Assembly: GCF_000003815.2 (NCBI RefSeq)
Contig: NC_049995.1
Location: forward strand, 10,905,181-10,969,180
Length of the DNA: 64,000 bases
DNA from: Branchiostoma floridae
Lineage: Eukaryota; Chordata; Leptocardii; Amphioxiformes; Branchiostomatidae
Direction: 5' to 3'
The translations under genes and the position numbers were made by a program. Under the pieces are notes generated by a model, which searched no databases, was not told the origin of the DNA, and saw only the letters and a list, made by a program, of their open reading frames with translations. Shown piece after piece: positions 41,460-54,281 of the stretch (position 1 is its first letter; every line of letters starts with the position of its first letter).

Positions 41460-44400
41460 ATGGTGGCCAAGATGAATCCAGACCTGAAGAAAGAGCGAGA
41501 GAACGCCAGTTTTGATCCAGAGAAGATCACAAACTTCCTGTATGGAGGCCAGGAGAGCGTCAAAAGAAAAAGGGAGTTAGGTGAGTGTTGTAATATTTCC
41601 CTTCTAGAGTAACTTGTAGATCTGTGATAAATTTGTAGAGACCTAATAGCGTAAGGCAACTGCTTTTTTCACAATAATATGATATAATGTGGTGTGACTG
41701 TCTTGGGATTCCCCTAGGAATATTTCTAATAATACAGTTGTCATAAAAACCAAATGCACTAAACCATTATGCCAAATGGGTCAGTTGGCTTGGTCAGTTT
41801 GGCGGCACTTGAACGCCACTGTTACAAATTGTCATCCATCAATAATTATTATTATGAATAAATGGATTCATAAATTGTTATGTGCACAACCTAGTTGACA
41901 ACATTGCAATGAGTAATCATGCTAAACTGAATAATGTGCTTGTTGAAAAGAGATCACCATCATCTTGAATTTCTTTTTTTACCAGAATCCCTTGCCCTAA
42001 ATGACCCCGACTACCAACATGAAGACTTGAACTTCATGTCGAGAGAACAGCAGTATGAGACCCAACTAAAGAAGGGCATCCTGATGGTCACCAAGATGAA
42101 GGAACTGAAGATCACAAGTGCTCAGGACCAACTCTTCTACACAAGGTGTGTCATGGTTTTATCACTTTTGTAATGATACGTTCTATCTGACAGTCCTACA
42201 TGTATGTTCTTACACCCCTAAGTAACAACCCTATTGCTTAGTATGTTCTGACACCCCTATTGTCCAAACCCCTACGTTCTGACATCCCTTATCCTTGAAC
42301 CCTAAGGCCACACCAATTTAATTTCTTGGTTCACGGATTTTTTCATAAAAGATATGGAGCGAGAGGGCGAAATAAAAATAAAAATTGTGAAATGGTTGGG
42401 GTAAAGGTAACGGCCAATCCAAAACAGAAAGAAGAAAAGTTTTCAGCTTGAAAAAAGTACAAAAACACTATTATTGTACAGTAACAGCACCTGTATCCAC
42501 ACTTTAAGGAGCTTATAATATAAAGGCCAATTTGCTACACCAGAAAGCTGGTGAATGGTTTCATTAATGGTGAAAATTTGCTGAGTGGTAATTTTTATTT
42601 TTTATTTTTTTTCCAAAAAATAGGAGCGAGCGAATCCGTGAACCAAGAAATTAAATTGGTGTGGCCTAATGTAGGGGTTTCAGAACTAAGTGTATACAGG
42701 ATGCATCAGAACATTAGGGCAGTTCCAAGATTTTGCACTCATACTGAATTAACAGTGACTGACATCCTGACATTGGACTGTCAGGGTCTGCTTTAAATAT
42801 CTGCCTTGAATGGCAGGTCATACTGGACAAAACTTTCTCTATTGTACCTCACCGGTGAAAACTGGATGAATAATGATGATGACATCCTTGATATTAGTAG
42901 AGTAGAGTCTTTAAAGTGACCATTACCAGTACCTAACCCTCGTTATCCTAACAGCCTATGATAAGTTAAAAAGATAGAATAAATATTAATAGAATATACA
43001 CCAATCAAATGCTGACAGCTTCATTCAATTTTAAAGGAATTATTTCTCAAGTGCTTAAAACTTCCTAGCTTTAACATCATTCTAAATAGTACGTAGTTAC
43101 AGTCCTAAAGGCTTTAAGTTTATACATGTTACTATTGACAAAGTTACTACTCATGTCTCAGGGCACTTTATATCAAGAATTCAGGTTGTAATGTTCACTG
43201 ACTGACCAATGAACTCCTCATCCTGCAGTGCCGTTCTTGTGTCAGACGTACATCCCATGAGTGTACACACCAGGATGTTCCTCCCCACCCTGTACGGACA
43301 GGCCACGGAACAACAGAAGGACAAGTGGCTGAAGTTGGCAGAGAACTACACCATCATTGGCACATACGCTCAGACAGAGATAGGACATGGTGATACATCC
43401 TTTCTCAAAGACAAAACTGATCATGACAGTCACCTCTTCCAGAAGTCATCTTTTGAAAACTTTTGGGACACTTTGATACTTTATCTTAATAGCCTCCAGT
43501 CCAATCTTGATAGCTTTCATCCACTCCAGAAGTAACCTTGCATGGAGAGCGGACCAAAACTAATAAGACTTGACTCCAGGCTACTTTATTTAGTCCATAT
43601 ACATCACAGTACTTTGTGTAGCTAAAATAATGGTAAGTACTAGCCTTCCTGTAAATATAAACAGCAAATTACAAAAAAATGGTTCATAATGACAGCTACA
43701 TCGATCATGAAGATTAGACATCCAGGTAATAAGAATTTATGCCAAAAAGGAGTTACTCAAGCAACTGGATATGATTTTGGAAATGGTCAGACATTTCAAC
43801 TACTGAAACGGCTGACCGTTTCCAAAATTATATCCAGTTGCTTGAGTAACTGCTTGTTGGCATGACAGCAGCTTGTGGAATAGTCAATTTCAAGTCCTCT
43901 TTTAAATTCTTTTTCAGGAACCTTTGTTAGAGGCCTGGAGACGACCGCGACCTATGACCCTAAAACCCAGGAGTTCATCCTGAACACTCCAACTCTCTCA
44001 GCATCCAAGTGGTGGCCTGGTGGAAGTGAGTTTCAGTTTTTACTAGTAACTATTGCATATACAATATTTGTAGTGAAAAGTATCACCAAGTATGATTAAG
44101 GCTATTACTAAGCAAGGAATATATCAACAGTTAACATTGTAACTTATGGTAACTTTGTGATTGGGAAACAGTAGTCCCGCTATGTTAATAGTTTCTTTGA
44201 CATTAGTGACCTGACGTAATTTACATTTATAGTACAGTCAAACCTGTACCACCTCTACATAAGGACCACAGTGGGCCATTGATAACAGTCAAACCTGTAC
44301 AAGTGACCACCAATACATAAGGACCAACGGGCCAATATGACTTTTTGGTGGTCCCTTTAATGACTTTTCCCATCATTTAAAAATCCTGTTTGAAGTGACC

Positions 44401-47400
44401 ACGAGTCAACCGTCTTAAGTGACCACCTGACCAGATTTATCGGTCCCCTTTCTTACAGTGGGGAAGACGTCCAACTATGTAGTCCTGATGGCTCAGTTGT
44501 ACATCTACGGCAAGTCTTACGGCATCCACCCTTTTATGCTGCAAATTCGAAGTCTGGAGGACCACAAGCCTCTACCTGGTACGTTTTGCCTCAGACTGCC
44601 TGCTCCATCTGTTTAGCTTGTCTGACCGCCCTTTGGTGTACACACCAGCTTGAATTAGTTAATATGAATGTTCATACTGATTCAAGTTGGTGTGTCTCAT
44701 TGTGTGTAACAAATTGTGACATTTTATGAAAGCTTATAACTATTATCCCATGACATACTGGTAGCCATTATAACATAGTAAACTCCTCTTATACCTGCTA
44801 AAGGTGGTAATTATATATCAGGTACTAGAACCAAATAAGGTGCTGATATACATGTAGCTATTAAAGCTTGTTGATTGTGCCATTTCCAGGAGTGACTGTT
44901 GGTGACATAGGGCCCAAGTTTGGGTATGACGTCATGGACAACGGCTTCCTGTCACTCAACAATGTCAGGATCCCTCGAGAGAACATGCTCATGAAGTACT
45001 CCAGGGTTAGTTTCATTTTCTTTATTTGTTACCATTGTGAAGGTAGATACAAGATTCACATACATTTCACAACATTTCACTTCAGCATTAAGGACTTCAA
45101 TGTTTTCAGCTTGCCTCAGAGTGATCCACTAGTAATAATTGTGATGGTGGTTACTTTTGGCAATTGAATAGTGATAATCAAAATAGCTAAAATTAAATCA
45201 ATCCATTAACAAATCAAGAACACACTGTGAGTCTCACAAAAACACCAGTGCACCATCTTCTTTAATTGATTTGCTTAGGTCAGTAGTCGAGCTGCAGTCA
45301 GACCTGGTGTAGCCAAATGTCTTCAGCCATAAGCCCTCAAAATGGTCTCGTCCAATTCTACATAGTTTTAGTTAGTATCTCGTATGGAGCTTCTACCCAC
45401 CAGTCACCAACAATTTTTCTGTTTGACTCTACAAGTTTTTACCTTTTTGATCTTTCAGGTTGAGCCTGATGGTACCTACGTGAGACCACCGAGTACCAAG
45501 TTGGCTTACGGTACCATGGTGCAGGTGAGAGCAGGCATAGTCATGTTTTCTGGCATGAACCTGGCGAAGGCTGTCACCATAGCAACTCGCTACAGCTGTG
45601 TTCGTCGTCAGTCCGAGATGAAGCCAGGGTGAGTTACCATCACCATAATTCTAGACTCAATAACAAAATCAACAGGAAGACACTTTCGTATCATGCAAAA
45701 GTTAATGAAAGGGTCAGTACCCAAATCTTTTGAAAACAGATTGTGAGTTTTACAAACTAAGGCTTACTTTGTTTTGCAATTTTGTAAAATGAAATGTTTA
45801 TACCAATGATCAAAACTCCCTCTGAAAATACATCAAAACATCCCAAAGAAAAACTCTGAATTCTATCCAGTTGAATGCCCAATTTACATGTAGATATTGT
45901 TAACTTGGGTGTCTAACCTTTAAAAATGTATTGTAAAGATATGAAATGATATCAGCATAATCATATTATGGTCTTCAACATCAACTTACATTTCCATATT
46001 ATGGTCTTCAACATCAACTGACATAACCATAATTGATAGATGTTTTGATCTCTTACTTTACTAGTTAAAGTTAAAGTTTGCCCATGCATCTACAGACGCG
46101 TAGGGTGGCGCCCATCCCCAGTTCGAAGCCCTTGGGCCACACATGTGCAAGCGACTACAGCAGGGGGCTGGTCCGCTGGTAGTGATGTGTGTTTAACTTC
46201 CATACTCTTCCTCATTGGTGCTGAGTGCTAAGCAGAGAAAACAGCATGTACCATTTTTAGAGTCTTTGGTATGACTCGGCCGGGGATCTAACTCACGACC
46301 TACCGAATGCAAGGCGAACACTCTACCCACTCGGCCATTGCACCGGTTGCAATGCACTTTACTCATTGAATGAATAAAAAAAATTGATGAAAAACGAAGG
46401 ACTGTATTTCCTCCTGTTCACAGCTACCTTGAATCCTGTATGCTCAAAACTTTGATGATAACCACGGAAAAGGTTGATTTTTGTGTTTTCCAACTTGCGT
46501 ATATCGTATGTTCATACTGATTTCTTCTTGACCCTTCCAGCCACCCTGAGCCGCAGGTGTTGGACTATGTGACCCAGCAGTACAAGTTGTTCCCCTACCT
46601 GGCTGCTGCCTACGCCTTCTGGCTCACAGGACAAACCATGATGTCTGTTTACACGACATCTTCCAGCCAGATTTCGAAGGGAGACATCAGTGTCCTACCT
46701 GAGGTAATGAAAAAAAAAATGAAAATTCTTTAGCAGTGCCCTGTAAGCTTATAAAGTGAAACATACATGTGTCTTCATATCTACTTAGTTAATAAACAAG
46801 ATGAAACCACTTAAGTTTAACTAAAATCTCTCTTAAGTTTAACTACATACTGTAATTCGTTATTTAACAGTAACTTGATTTTAGCGACTATTCAACCACT
46901 AGTTTCAAAATTGCAATTACGTGTATTTTATCACTCTAAACCTAGCTAAAAAATGTACCCACCGCTAAATTTAGATGCCATGACAATGAGATACTACTGT
47001 AATGGTACTCCCTTTCCCTTTTAATTGCTAGAATTACTGAACGCAATATCAAATGGATTTACAGCAATTCAAAATTCCAAGCAATTTAAGACAAGGTCAA
47101 AGTTGATCCATATATTACATCTACATATATATACCCCCAAATGGCCCCGCATGGGGCATCGTGGGGGGGGGGGGTTAGTTGAGGCTCCTGGGTTAGGGCG
47201 GGCAGGCCGCCTGCCTGGCATGGAAGCACTCAACGTTGGGAGCACTTATAACTGTGCCAGGCAGGGCGTTCCACTCAGAGATGGTTCGTGGAAAAAAAGA
47301 GTTTTTGTTTGTGTCGGTACGGGCGAAGATGGGCTGGTATTTGTGGTTGTGGCTTCCCCGGGTATGCCCTTGGGCTGGTTGGAGTATGCTGATAGTGTCT

Positions 47401-50400
47401 ATATTTAATATTATTATTAACTACTTTGTAGAAAAAGGTGAGGCGGGCGTTCCTCCTCCTTTCGGAGAGAGGGCGCCACTGCAGGTCTGTGAGCATTTGT
47501 GTCATGCTGCTAGTCTGCCGGTAGTCATTAAGGGTCACTCGGGCGGCCCTGCGCTGGACGGCCTCCACCGCCTGTATCCCTTTGTTGGTGGACAGGTCCC
47601 AGACGATGGCACTATATTCCAAATGTGGCCGTACCAGCGCTTTGTAACAAGTGGCCTTAACCCTAGATGGACAGTGGGTCAAGTTACGCCGAATGACTCC
47701 TAGGACCTTACGAGCTTTGCTAGTGGCGTGGTTGATATGGGTGTCCACTCCAAGATAGGGGTGGGACTTAACACCGGTGAAGGCTTCTCCACATAAAGAT
47801 TACTGTTTCAAACTTTACAGTTTTACAATATCTAATAATCTTTCTCATGTTCCTAATTGTAAGATCAATATGCATTGTTCATGCAGTCTACGATGTATAG
47901 TGCTAGTTCACATTTATCCATGGGCAACCTATATTCGCTGTTTCTAAAAATACGGAGGTTACGGGTATGGAGTCAACAGATAAAAAATATTGCATTTAAA
48001 AAATATTGCATTTTGAAACCCCCATCTGTTGAATAATCCCTGAATACCACCATAGACAAGTTACGCATATGGGTTACCGCACAGATACAGGGACCAGCTA
48101 CAGGGAGGCGGACAGGGATTAGCGCCCCTGCCCTTGAGGAGCTAGGCTACTGGTCTCATACCACTCATACTACACCCATACAAACACAGAGTAAAGTAGT
48201 AAAAAACGACCACCCAAAGCCAAATGACCATCTACCACGTCCAGAGCCTTCAACCACTTTGAAGTTGGACGTTACATGAAGAAGAAGATAGGGCCACACC
48301 AATTTAATTTCTTGGTTCACGGATTTGCTCGCTCCTATTTTTTGGAAAAAAAAATAAAAATTACCACTCAGCAAATTTTCACCATTAATGAAACCATTCA
48401 CCAAATTTCTGGTGTAGCAAATTGGCCTTTATATTATAAGCTCCTTAAAGTGTGGGTACAGGTGCTGTTACTGTACAAGAATAGTGTTTTTATACCTTTT
48501 TCAAGCTGAAAACTTTTTTCTTTATGTTTTGGATTAGCCGTTACCTTTACCCCAACCATTTTACAATTGTTATTTTTATTTCGCCCTCTCGCTCCATATT
48601 TTTTATGAAAAAATCCGTGAACCAAGAAATTAAATTGGTGTGGCCTAAAGGTGACCTAGCATTAGATTACGTATTGTCAGGTTCAGCCTGTGATACCATC
48701 ACTAATTCCAGAATTACCCAAATTCTCATTTGTAGCTCCATGCCCTTTCCGCCGGGCTGAAGGCTCTGTCGTCATCGATGGCCAATGTGGGAATGGAGGA
48801 GTGTCGTCTGGCGTGTGGAGGACACGGGTACTCTCACGCCAGCGGGCTGCCTCGTCTGTACACCAACGCAACCCCGGCCTCTACTGCTGAAGGAGAACAT
48901 GTTGTCCTGATGCTACAAACTGCAAGGTCAGTGTGTCAGGTTACCCAACTAACCCTAGCAAAAAGCTGACAGCCCCTTCTTTTAGAGTGAAGGAGTCTAG
49001 TAGACTCACTCTTACTAGTAACCCTCGCCAACATTACGAGATGCAGGGTTTCACCTTGGAAGAAACCATCGAGGAGCGGGACCTGGGAGTAATTGTTGAC
49101 AACAAACTAAAATTCCACACGCATTGTTCCGCCACAGCTGGCAAGGCATTCCGAACACTGGGACTCATCGGGAAGAGTTTTCAACGGCTCGACGAGAAAA
49201 CTGTACCCATATTATACAAGACCTTGGTTCGCCCTATACTAGAGTATGGGAACATCATCTGGGGTCCACACTACATAGGTGACCAGCAGTTGCTCGATAG
49301 AGTACAGCATAAGCCGACGCGACTTGTACCTGGTTTCTGCGATCTTACCTACGAGGACAGACTGCGTCGCCTCAGGCTCCCCACCCTCGAACACCGGCGA
49401 CATGATCCAGATGTTTAAGGTGGTCAAGGGGTTTGATCGCATTGACCCAAGTCGCTTGTTCGATTTCAATGTTGACGGACGTACTAGAGGACACCCATAC
49501 AAGATCGCCAAACCCCTCGCCAAGAAGACGGTCAGATCGGACTTCTTCAGCGTCAGGGCGATAAACACCTGGAATAGTCTTCCCGCAGACGTTGTTGCTG
49601 CAGAATCTGTGAACGCTTTCAAATCAAAACTGGACAGTCACTGGAGGGGGATGGGGTACACGCCTAACACAACATAGACTTTTATTACAGACTCTCATGA
49701 ACTCTCTTTTAGAACTTAAGATGTTTTTAGAAGCAGATCTTATAGGCAAAATGCCTCTTATCTGATGATATTGTTATGTTATGTTATGTTATGTTAGTGT
49801 TCAGACTTGTAGGCAACACATTTAAGTATGAAGCTCCTCAACACTTCAGTGTGTGGCCAGTTCTTTGCAGTACATTTTGTATAATATATAAGTCCTTAGA
49901 ACATAACACAGTAACATCAGCAATTAGATTGTCTCTGGTCCTTCCACTTTCTCATCTGTCACTCAATATGGTATAGTGTATGGTACGGTGTATGGTTGTA
50001 TCATGTTATGGTGTATACTGTATAGTATGACTGGTATGGTACAGGGCATGGTAAGGGTATTGTAAGAGGTATGGTATCATACATTGGGGTATGGTATGGT
50101 TTGGTACAGTACGGTACAATATGGTATGGTAATTCCCATGGCAAGTATCTTTCAAAAGTGTGCAATGCACATTGTCATGTAACTCTACAACTTCTTGCTA
50201 CAATTCAACTCACCACTCGCTCCTTTTTTCCAATGGCCACTATGCACCGACACACTCATGATGCCTTGTTCTTCATGGATCCTTAGGAAGTACTAGCACT
50301 CTTGCTACAGTTATCTGATAAATGGCATGATCCTATTCCCACCCAGGTACCTGATGAAGAGTTATAACCAGTCCCTGCAGGGTGAGAAGCTGGCTGGTTC

Positions 50401-52620
50401 GGTGGCGTACCTGTCCGGTGTACAGCTGGTTCCTGCAGCCGGTAGAACCAGGAACATGCTGGATCTGGGGGCTCTGTGTGATGCCTTCAGGCACAGGGCA
50501 GCCAGGTAAGAACAAAATGTTATACCGCCTTTTGCCCCTCTTCACTTCGCATGTATTCAAAACAATATGTATTCAGGTTAAGTCTCTACGTCCTTACTAC
50601 ATTCTTCCACATGCATGCATACTAAACAGTGGAAGATCTGTACTTCTCTAATACAACACTCCCTTTCAAGGGTTGATATTTGCTGCATCTTTTTCTTCTA
50701 ATTCCAGTGTTGCAATGAATCTGCATTTGCAAGCACTCTAATGCAAAGATTGCAGTATGCTGTTAGGTAATGCGAAAATACCCGAATTCAAAATTATAAC
50801 AACTACTTGTTCCTTGGGCCTTGGACACACTTTAAAGTAAAAATTCATCAAGCTTTTTCAAGAGGCTGGATTTCATATTCACTCCTGAAACTGTGTATAC
50901 AAGGACTCTGTTTTCAACTTCATCTGTTTTAAAATCAGCATTTTTAAGAAGGCTCTGTTGTGATCTGGTGCATTCTTAAAAGACATAGGCAATGCAAACT
51001 TGTTTGGTTCACCAATACTCATTGTGAGACTAACAAACAAACATCTCTTTCCTCATCACTTCACAGGATAGTTGGTGAAGCAGCTGCACAACTGAGGAGT
51101 GAGATGCAGGGAGGGAAGGACCAAGCAGATGCATGGAATGCCTCGTCTGTGGATCTCACCAAGGCAGCCATGGTTAGAAACCTTTCTCAGCACTCTAGCC
51201 TCTCTACACTCCAAAGTTACAATCTACAGTGTATGCACAGCTATATGTATTGTGAAAGTTGTCAATGATTAAGATACAAATTAAAATGTACAATAGTATC
51301 CTATCTTTACTGATAAAAAACTGATTGTGGTCTACTAGCATTTTCTCATCAGAAATGCACAATTTTGTACTGACATATGGGCAATATTTGAACAATTGTA
51401 AATCAGAGCTCTTTGACTCAGTGAATATTGTCAGTTGATGTTAGGTATTTCATCTCTATCCCCCTCAGACTTCAAGCTGTGGGAGTTTGGGTCTCTAAGG
51501 CTGGGAAAGGGAGTTTGCCTAGAAAGGGAGTTTGCCGAGTGGTGAGAAACACCTTTCTACAGCAAAGTACCTTTTCTGGCATTGGAGAACCTTATTCAAC
51601 ATTAAAAATTGCAAACCAGCACACACACACACACCCTAATAAGTTAGAAGCAAGCCCCGCTAGAAGCAAAAGAGGTTATTTCATTTGAATTCACCGTTTT
51701 TCTCAGATCACTGTTGCCAATTTTTACTCTGTTCCCAGGCCCACAGCCAGTACTTTGTAGTGAAAACGTTTGCAGAGAGGCTGACAGACTCCAGACTGGA
51801 CAGCTCCATCTCTGCTGTCCTGACCAGGCTGTGTCAGCTGCACGCTCTACATGGACTGGTCACAAACAGCGGAGACTTTCTGGAGGTACATGAAATCCAT
51901 TCTCTGAATTCAATACTGAAGAACTGCAAATGATCAAGTATCATGTTCTTGTATCAATGCAGATTAACTTTTTCTTTATGGCATATGAATATTCGAATGA
52001 ACAAGCAAATCTCTGTCATAAGAAACACAATCTTAAATTCATCAAAGTATGGGAGCTTAATAGTCACCAACTTTTTATCAGGACGGCTACTTGACCGGGT
52101 CAGACATCCGCCAAGCCAGACGTCACATCAACGCCCTCATGGCCAAGCTCCGTCCTGACGCCGTGGCTCTTGTCGACGCCTTCGACTTCCCAGACGGGAT
52201 CCTGAACTCCATACTGGGGCGCTACGATGGGAACGTCTACCAACATCTGTTGGAGTGGGCCAAGGCTTCTCCTCTCAACAAAACAGATGTAAGTGCAGAT
52301 ACTCAATCCTTTTTGGGGGTGAAGTTGCATATTATACTAGAAATTATACTATATTGTGAGCAGGTATCCAGAAACTAGATGCAATGTTACAGTTAAATTC
52401 TCCACTCAACATTTAACAGTCAAACAGCCTGAATAAATCCTGTACTGAGAGATTGTGTATCACAGGTTACATGATCAAACAGCATACTTTCATACATCAA
52501 TACATATTTTGACTATATACTGTCAATTACATTATAATGATACCTGTTCATCCTCAGGTGCACCAGTCCTACCACAAGTACCTGAAGCCATTCCTTGAAG
52601 CCAACAGGGCCAAGCTGTGA
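41460..52620 (+). CDS. ACOX1: Peroxisomal acyl-CoA oxidase 1, copy B (complete)
   Basis: Fourteen exons: 41460-41580, 41986-42145, 43229-43389, 43918-44025, 44459-44578, 44890-45005, 45459-45628, 46541-46703, 48736-48926, 50347-50505, 51067-51172, 51739-51885, 52082-52288, 52558-52620; 1992 nt, 663 residues, close to the human length of 660. The start [18 protein letters not shown] may use either Met; MNPDL matches the vertebrate N-terminus. Family motifs: [41 protein letters not shown]. The C-terminus is AKL (PTS1-like). The active-site loop reads [16 protein letters not shown]: the aligned catalytic Glu is kept, but the residues around it differ from copy A (YEGENTVMM). Exon 7 also differs strongly from copy A. 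The intron before exon 5 ends inside a MITE-like repeat. DR1 sites lie just upstream. Confidence 0.95.
42306..42666. mobile_element. PIF/Harbinger-like MITE, copy 1
   Basis: Long TIRs GGCCACACCAATTTAATTTC and the inverted equivalent, flanked by TAA on both sides (42303-42305, 42667-42669). No coding capacity. In intron 2 of ACOX1 copy B. Confidence 0.85.
43709..43870. mobile_element. Fold-back repeat, ATTAGACATCCAGG family
   Basis: Arms GGAGTTACTCAAGCAACTGG and CCAGTTGCTTGAGTAACTGC pair over about 50 bp around a short loop. Related copies begin at about 30018 and 56802. Confidence 0.75.
44233..44458 (+). mobile_element. ACAGTCAAACCTG repeat abutting a splice acceptor
   Basis: Two direct ACAGTCAAACCTGTAC boxes, then TAAGTGACCACC-type sequence shared with 15544-15770. 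The repeat runs to the acceptor TTTCTTACAG of ACOX1 copy B exon 5. Confidence 0.6.
46079..46350 (-). repeat. tRNA-derived SINE, family 1 (best copy)
   Basis: Minus strand reads GGTGCAATGGCCGAGTGGGT (A-box region), GGTCGTGAGTTAGATCCC (B-box region), then the family body. In intron 7 of ACOX1 copy B. Confidence 0.75.
47170..47750 (-). mobile_element. 5'-truncated LINE fragment (RT C-terminus)
   Basis: Minus-strand frame with [16 protein letters not shown] and [13 protein letters not shown], the conserved C-terminal block of CR1/jockey-like ORF2. Only the 3' part of the element remains. A poly-G tract lies at its downstream side near 47163. Confidence 0.75.
48292..48645. mobile_element. PIF/Harbinger-like MITE, copy 2 (inverted relative to copy 1)
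   Basis: Same family as 42306-42666 in the opposite orientation. Flanks TAG (48289-48291) and TAA (48646-48648). In intron 8 of ACOX1 copy B. Confidence 0.85.
48970..49800 (+). mobile_element. 5'-truncated CR1-like LINE fragment with (TTATG)n tail
   Basis: Two overlapping frames split by a frameshift near 49400: [20 protein letters not shown] and [17 protein letters not shown], then [20 protein letters not shown]. Ends in TTATG repeats. In intron 9 of ACOX1 copy B. Confidence 0.82.
49965..50133. repeat. Degenerate (TATGG)n array
   Basis: Irregular TATGGTA and TACGGTG units over about 170 bp, shortly after the LINE tail. Confidence 0.7.
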
Positions 52621-53870
52621 AGACATCTGATGACGAAAGGCTTCAAATGGAATCTTGATTCTAACATGCTGTGCCTACTATGAATTTCACTGAATCATTC
52701 CAGTTAAATGCTTATGCAATATGATTTTCTCCAAGCTGGACATTCAATGCACAAGTTATGCTGCTCTAGCTTTCTTACTCAGTTGAAACATACATGTGCA
52801 TTTTTATTTGCATAAATCTGCACGTCTGTTAACATGATGTCCCTTAGGAATCAAACGTAAAATAGACGGAAGCATCAAGCTAGAGTTCTATGTACTGGAA
52901 TGATAGTATGGAGGGTGAACTACTGTAACAGTTGTAAAGTTTGTAGTTTTTGAATGAATCTGTATTGGTAGAATCCATTGTTGTAAAATTGAGCTTTGTT
53001 CGGATACAAAGAAAACACTCACCATGAATTTTTCGTCAATCTGCCAAACTTCATCAGATGTCTGATTCACTGCGTGCACTGACTTTCCAGGAATCAGAAG
53101 CATGATGATGCCAGTAGTGAATCAAAGGTGACAGGAAGATGGAATCTACCACCATCACTGTTAAGGGCGGGTTGGTGGGCTCTGACTAAATTTTCTTTTT
53201 TAAATTTCTCCTTAAGAGACCCAGAATATCTGTCTAGTTTCTTTTTCTCAGCAATGAAGTAAGCCCAGCACTTTAGTTTGATTAATAGTATGTATAGAAA
53301 TAATGAGCATATTTTAAAGATAATAACATTCCCTAATTCTTACTCAAGTCAAATGTTGTGGAAAATCACGTATATGCAGGATTTATCAGTGTCAGAGTAA
53401 CAAGTTTATGTATGCCAAGAAATGATGTACAAATTTTTAATGGCCAAAGTTTAAAATTTAGATTTTAAAAAGAATATATACTTTTGTTTATTCAATGTTA
53501 ATGTATTTCATTGTGATGAAAATGTGATGCAAAGAGCTCAAAGCCATTAAAAGATGTTAATCAGGCTTACTGGCTTGGTCTTTCAAGACTTATCAATTTG
53601 AACCAGATACATAAGAGAAAGGAAATGTTTTCTCTGGTTTTGGACCTTTCAACTCAAAACAAAGTGGCATAAGGTTCTACAAGTTGCTCAGAAACCCCGT
53701 GAAAATACATGCCTTACCCCTGTATTTGCACAGGTATCAATACCTCGATCATTGTACACTACATGCAATGCTGTGCAGAATTGCAGTTACCAGACAACAG
53801 AGGACATGGTAGACAAGATGGGGTGTCAGGGAGAACGTTGATGTGTGACCTCACTAGCATAAATCTGCTT
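52621..53870. other. 3' UTR and flank of ACOX1 copy B
   Basis: Starts with ACATCTGA-type sequence also present after the stop of copy A, then diverges. AT-rich; no further gene seen. Confidence 0.5.
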
Positions 53871-53876
53871 GGAAAC

Positions 53877-54060
53877 TAATCTCCAGGCAGATTTACCAGT
53901 GACATAAAGATAGTATCAAAGCTGGCTAAGGAGTATAGCCAGCCAAAGGGAGTCATCGGCCACTGGGAAGCCAAACACACTCCTAAGTCGGCTTCACTTC
54001 TCCTGGCAGCTTTTGATACTACATGTATCTTATGCTACTATAGGATCGGCTTGGAGATTA
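53877..54060. mobile_element. MITE with 9-bp TSD (AATCTCCAAGC family, copy 4)
   Basis: TAATCTCCAGGCAGATTTAC to the inverted end GGCTTGGAGATTA. Flanked by CTTGGAAAC (53868-53876) and CTTGGATAC (54061-54069), a 9-bp TSD with one change. Confidence 0.87.
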
Positions 54061-54220
54061 CTTGGATACATGGTGTGAAGACTACCTGTATACTGCCCAC
54101 CCGGACTACCATTATGACTAAATATAAATTATTGACTACTACTACTACTAACTACAAATGTACCACCCATTTGCACAAGACCAAAAGACACAAGGACACA
54201 TCTCATTTCAGATGGAGATA

Positions 54221-54226
54221 TTTAAT
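54221..54226 (-). terminator. Poly(A) signal of RPL19 (ATTAAA)
   Basis: Minus-strand ATTAAA about 55 bp after the RPL19 stop codon. Confidence 0.5.
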
Positions 54227-54281
54227 CCTTATAACATCAGGACTAAGATTGGATAGAATCTGTCTTGCGCGGACGACACAT

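Noticed and set aside
46845..47005. Possible further TACTGTAAT MITE
   Set aside because: TACTGTAAT occurs near both ends, but in direct rather than clear inverted order and without convincing TSD.
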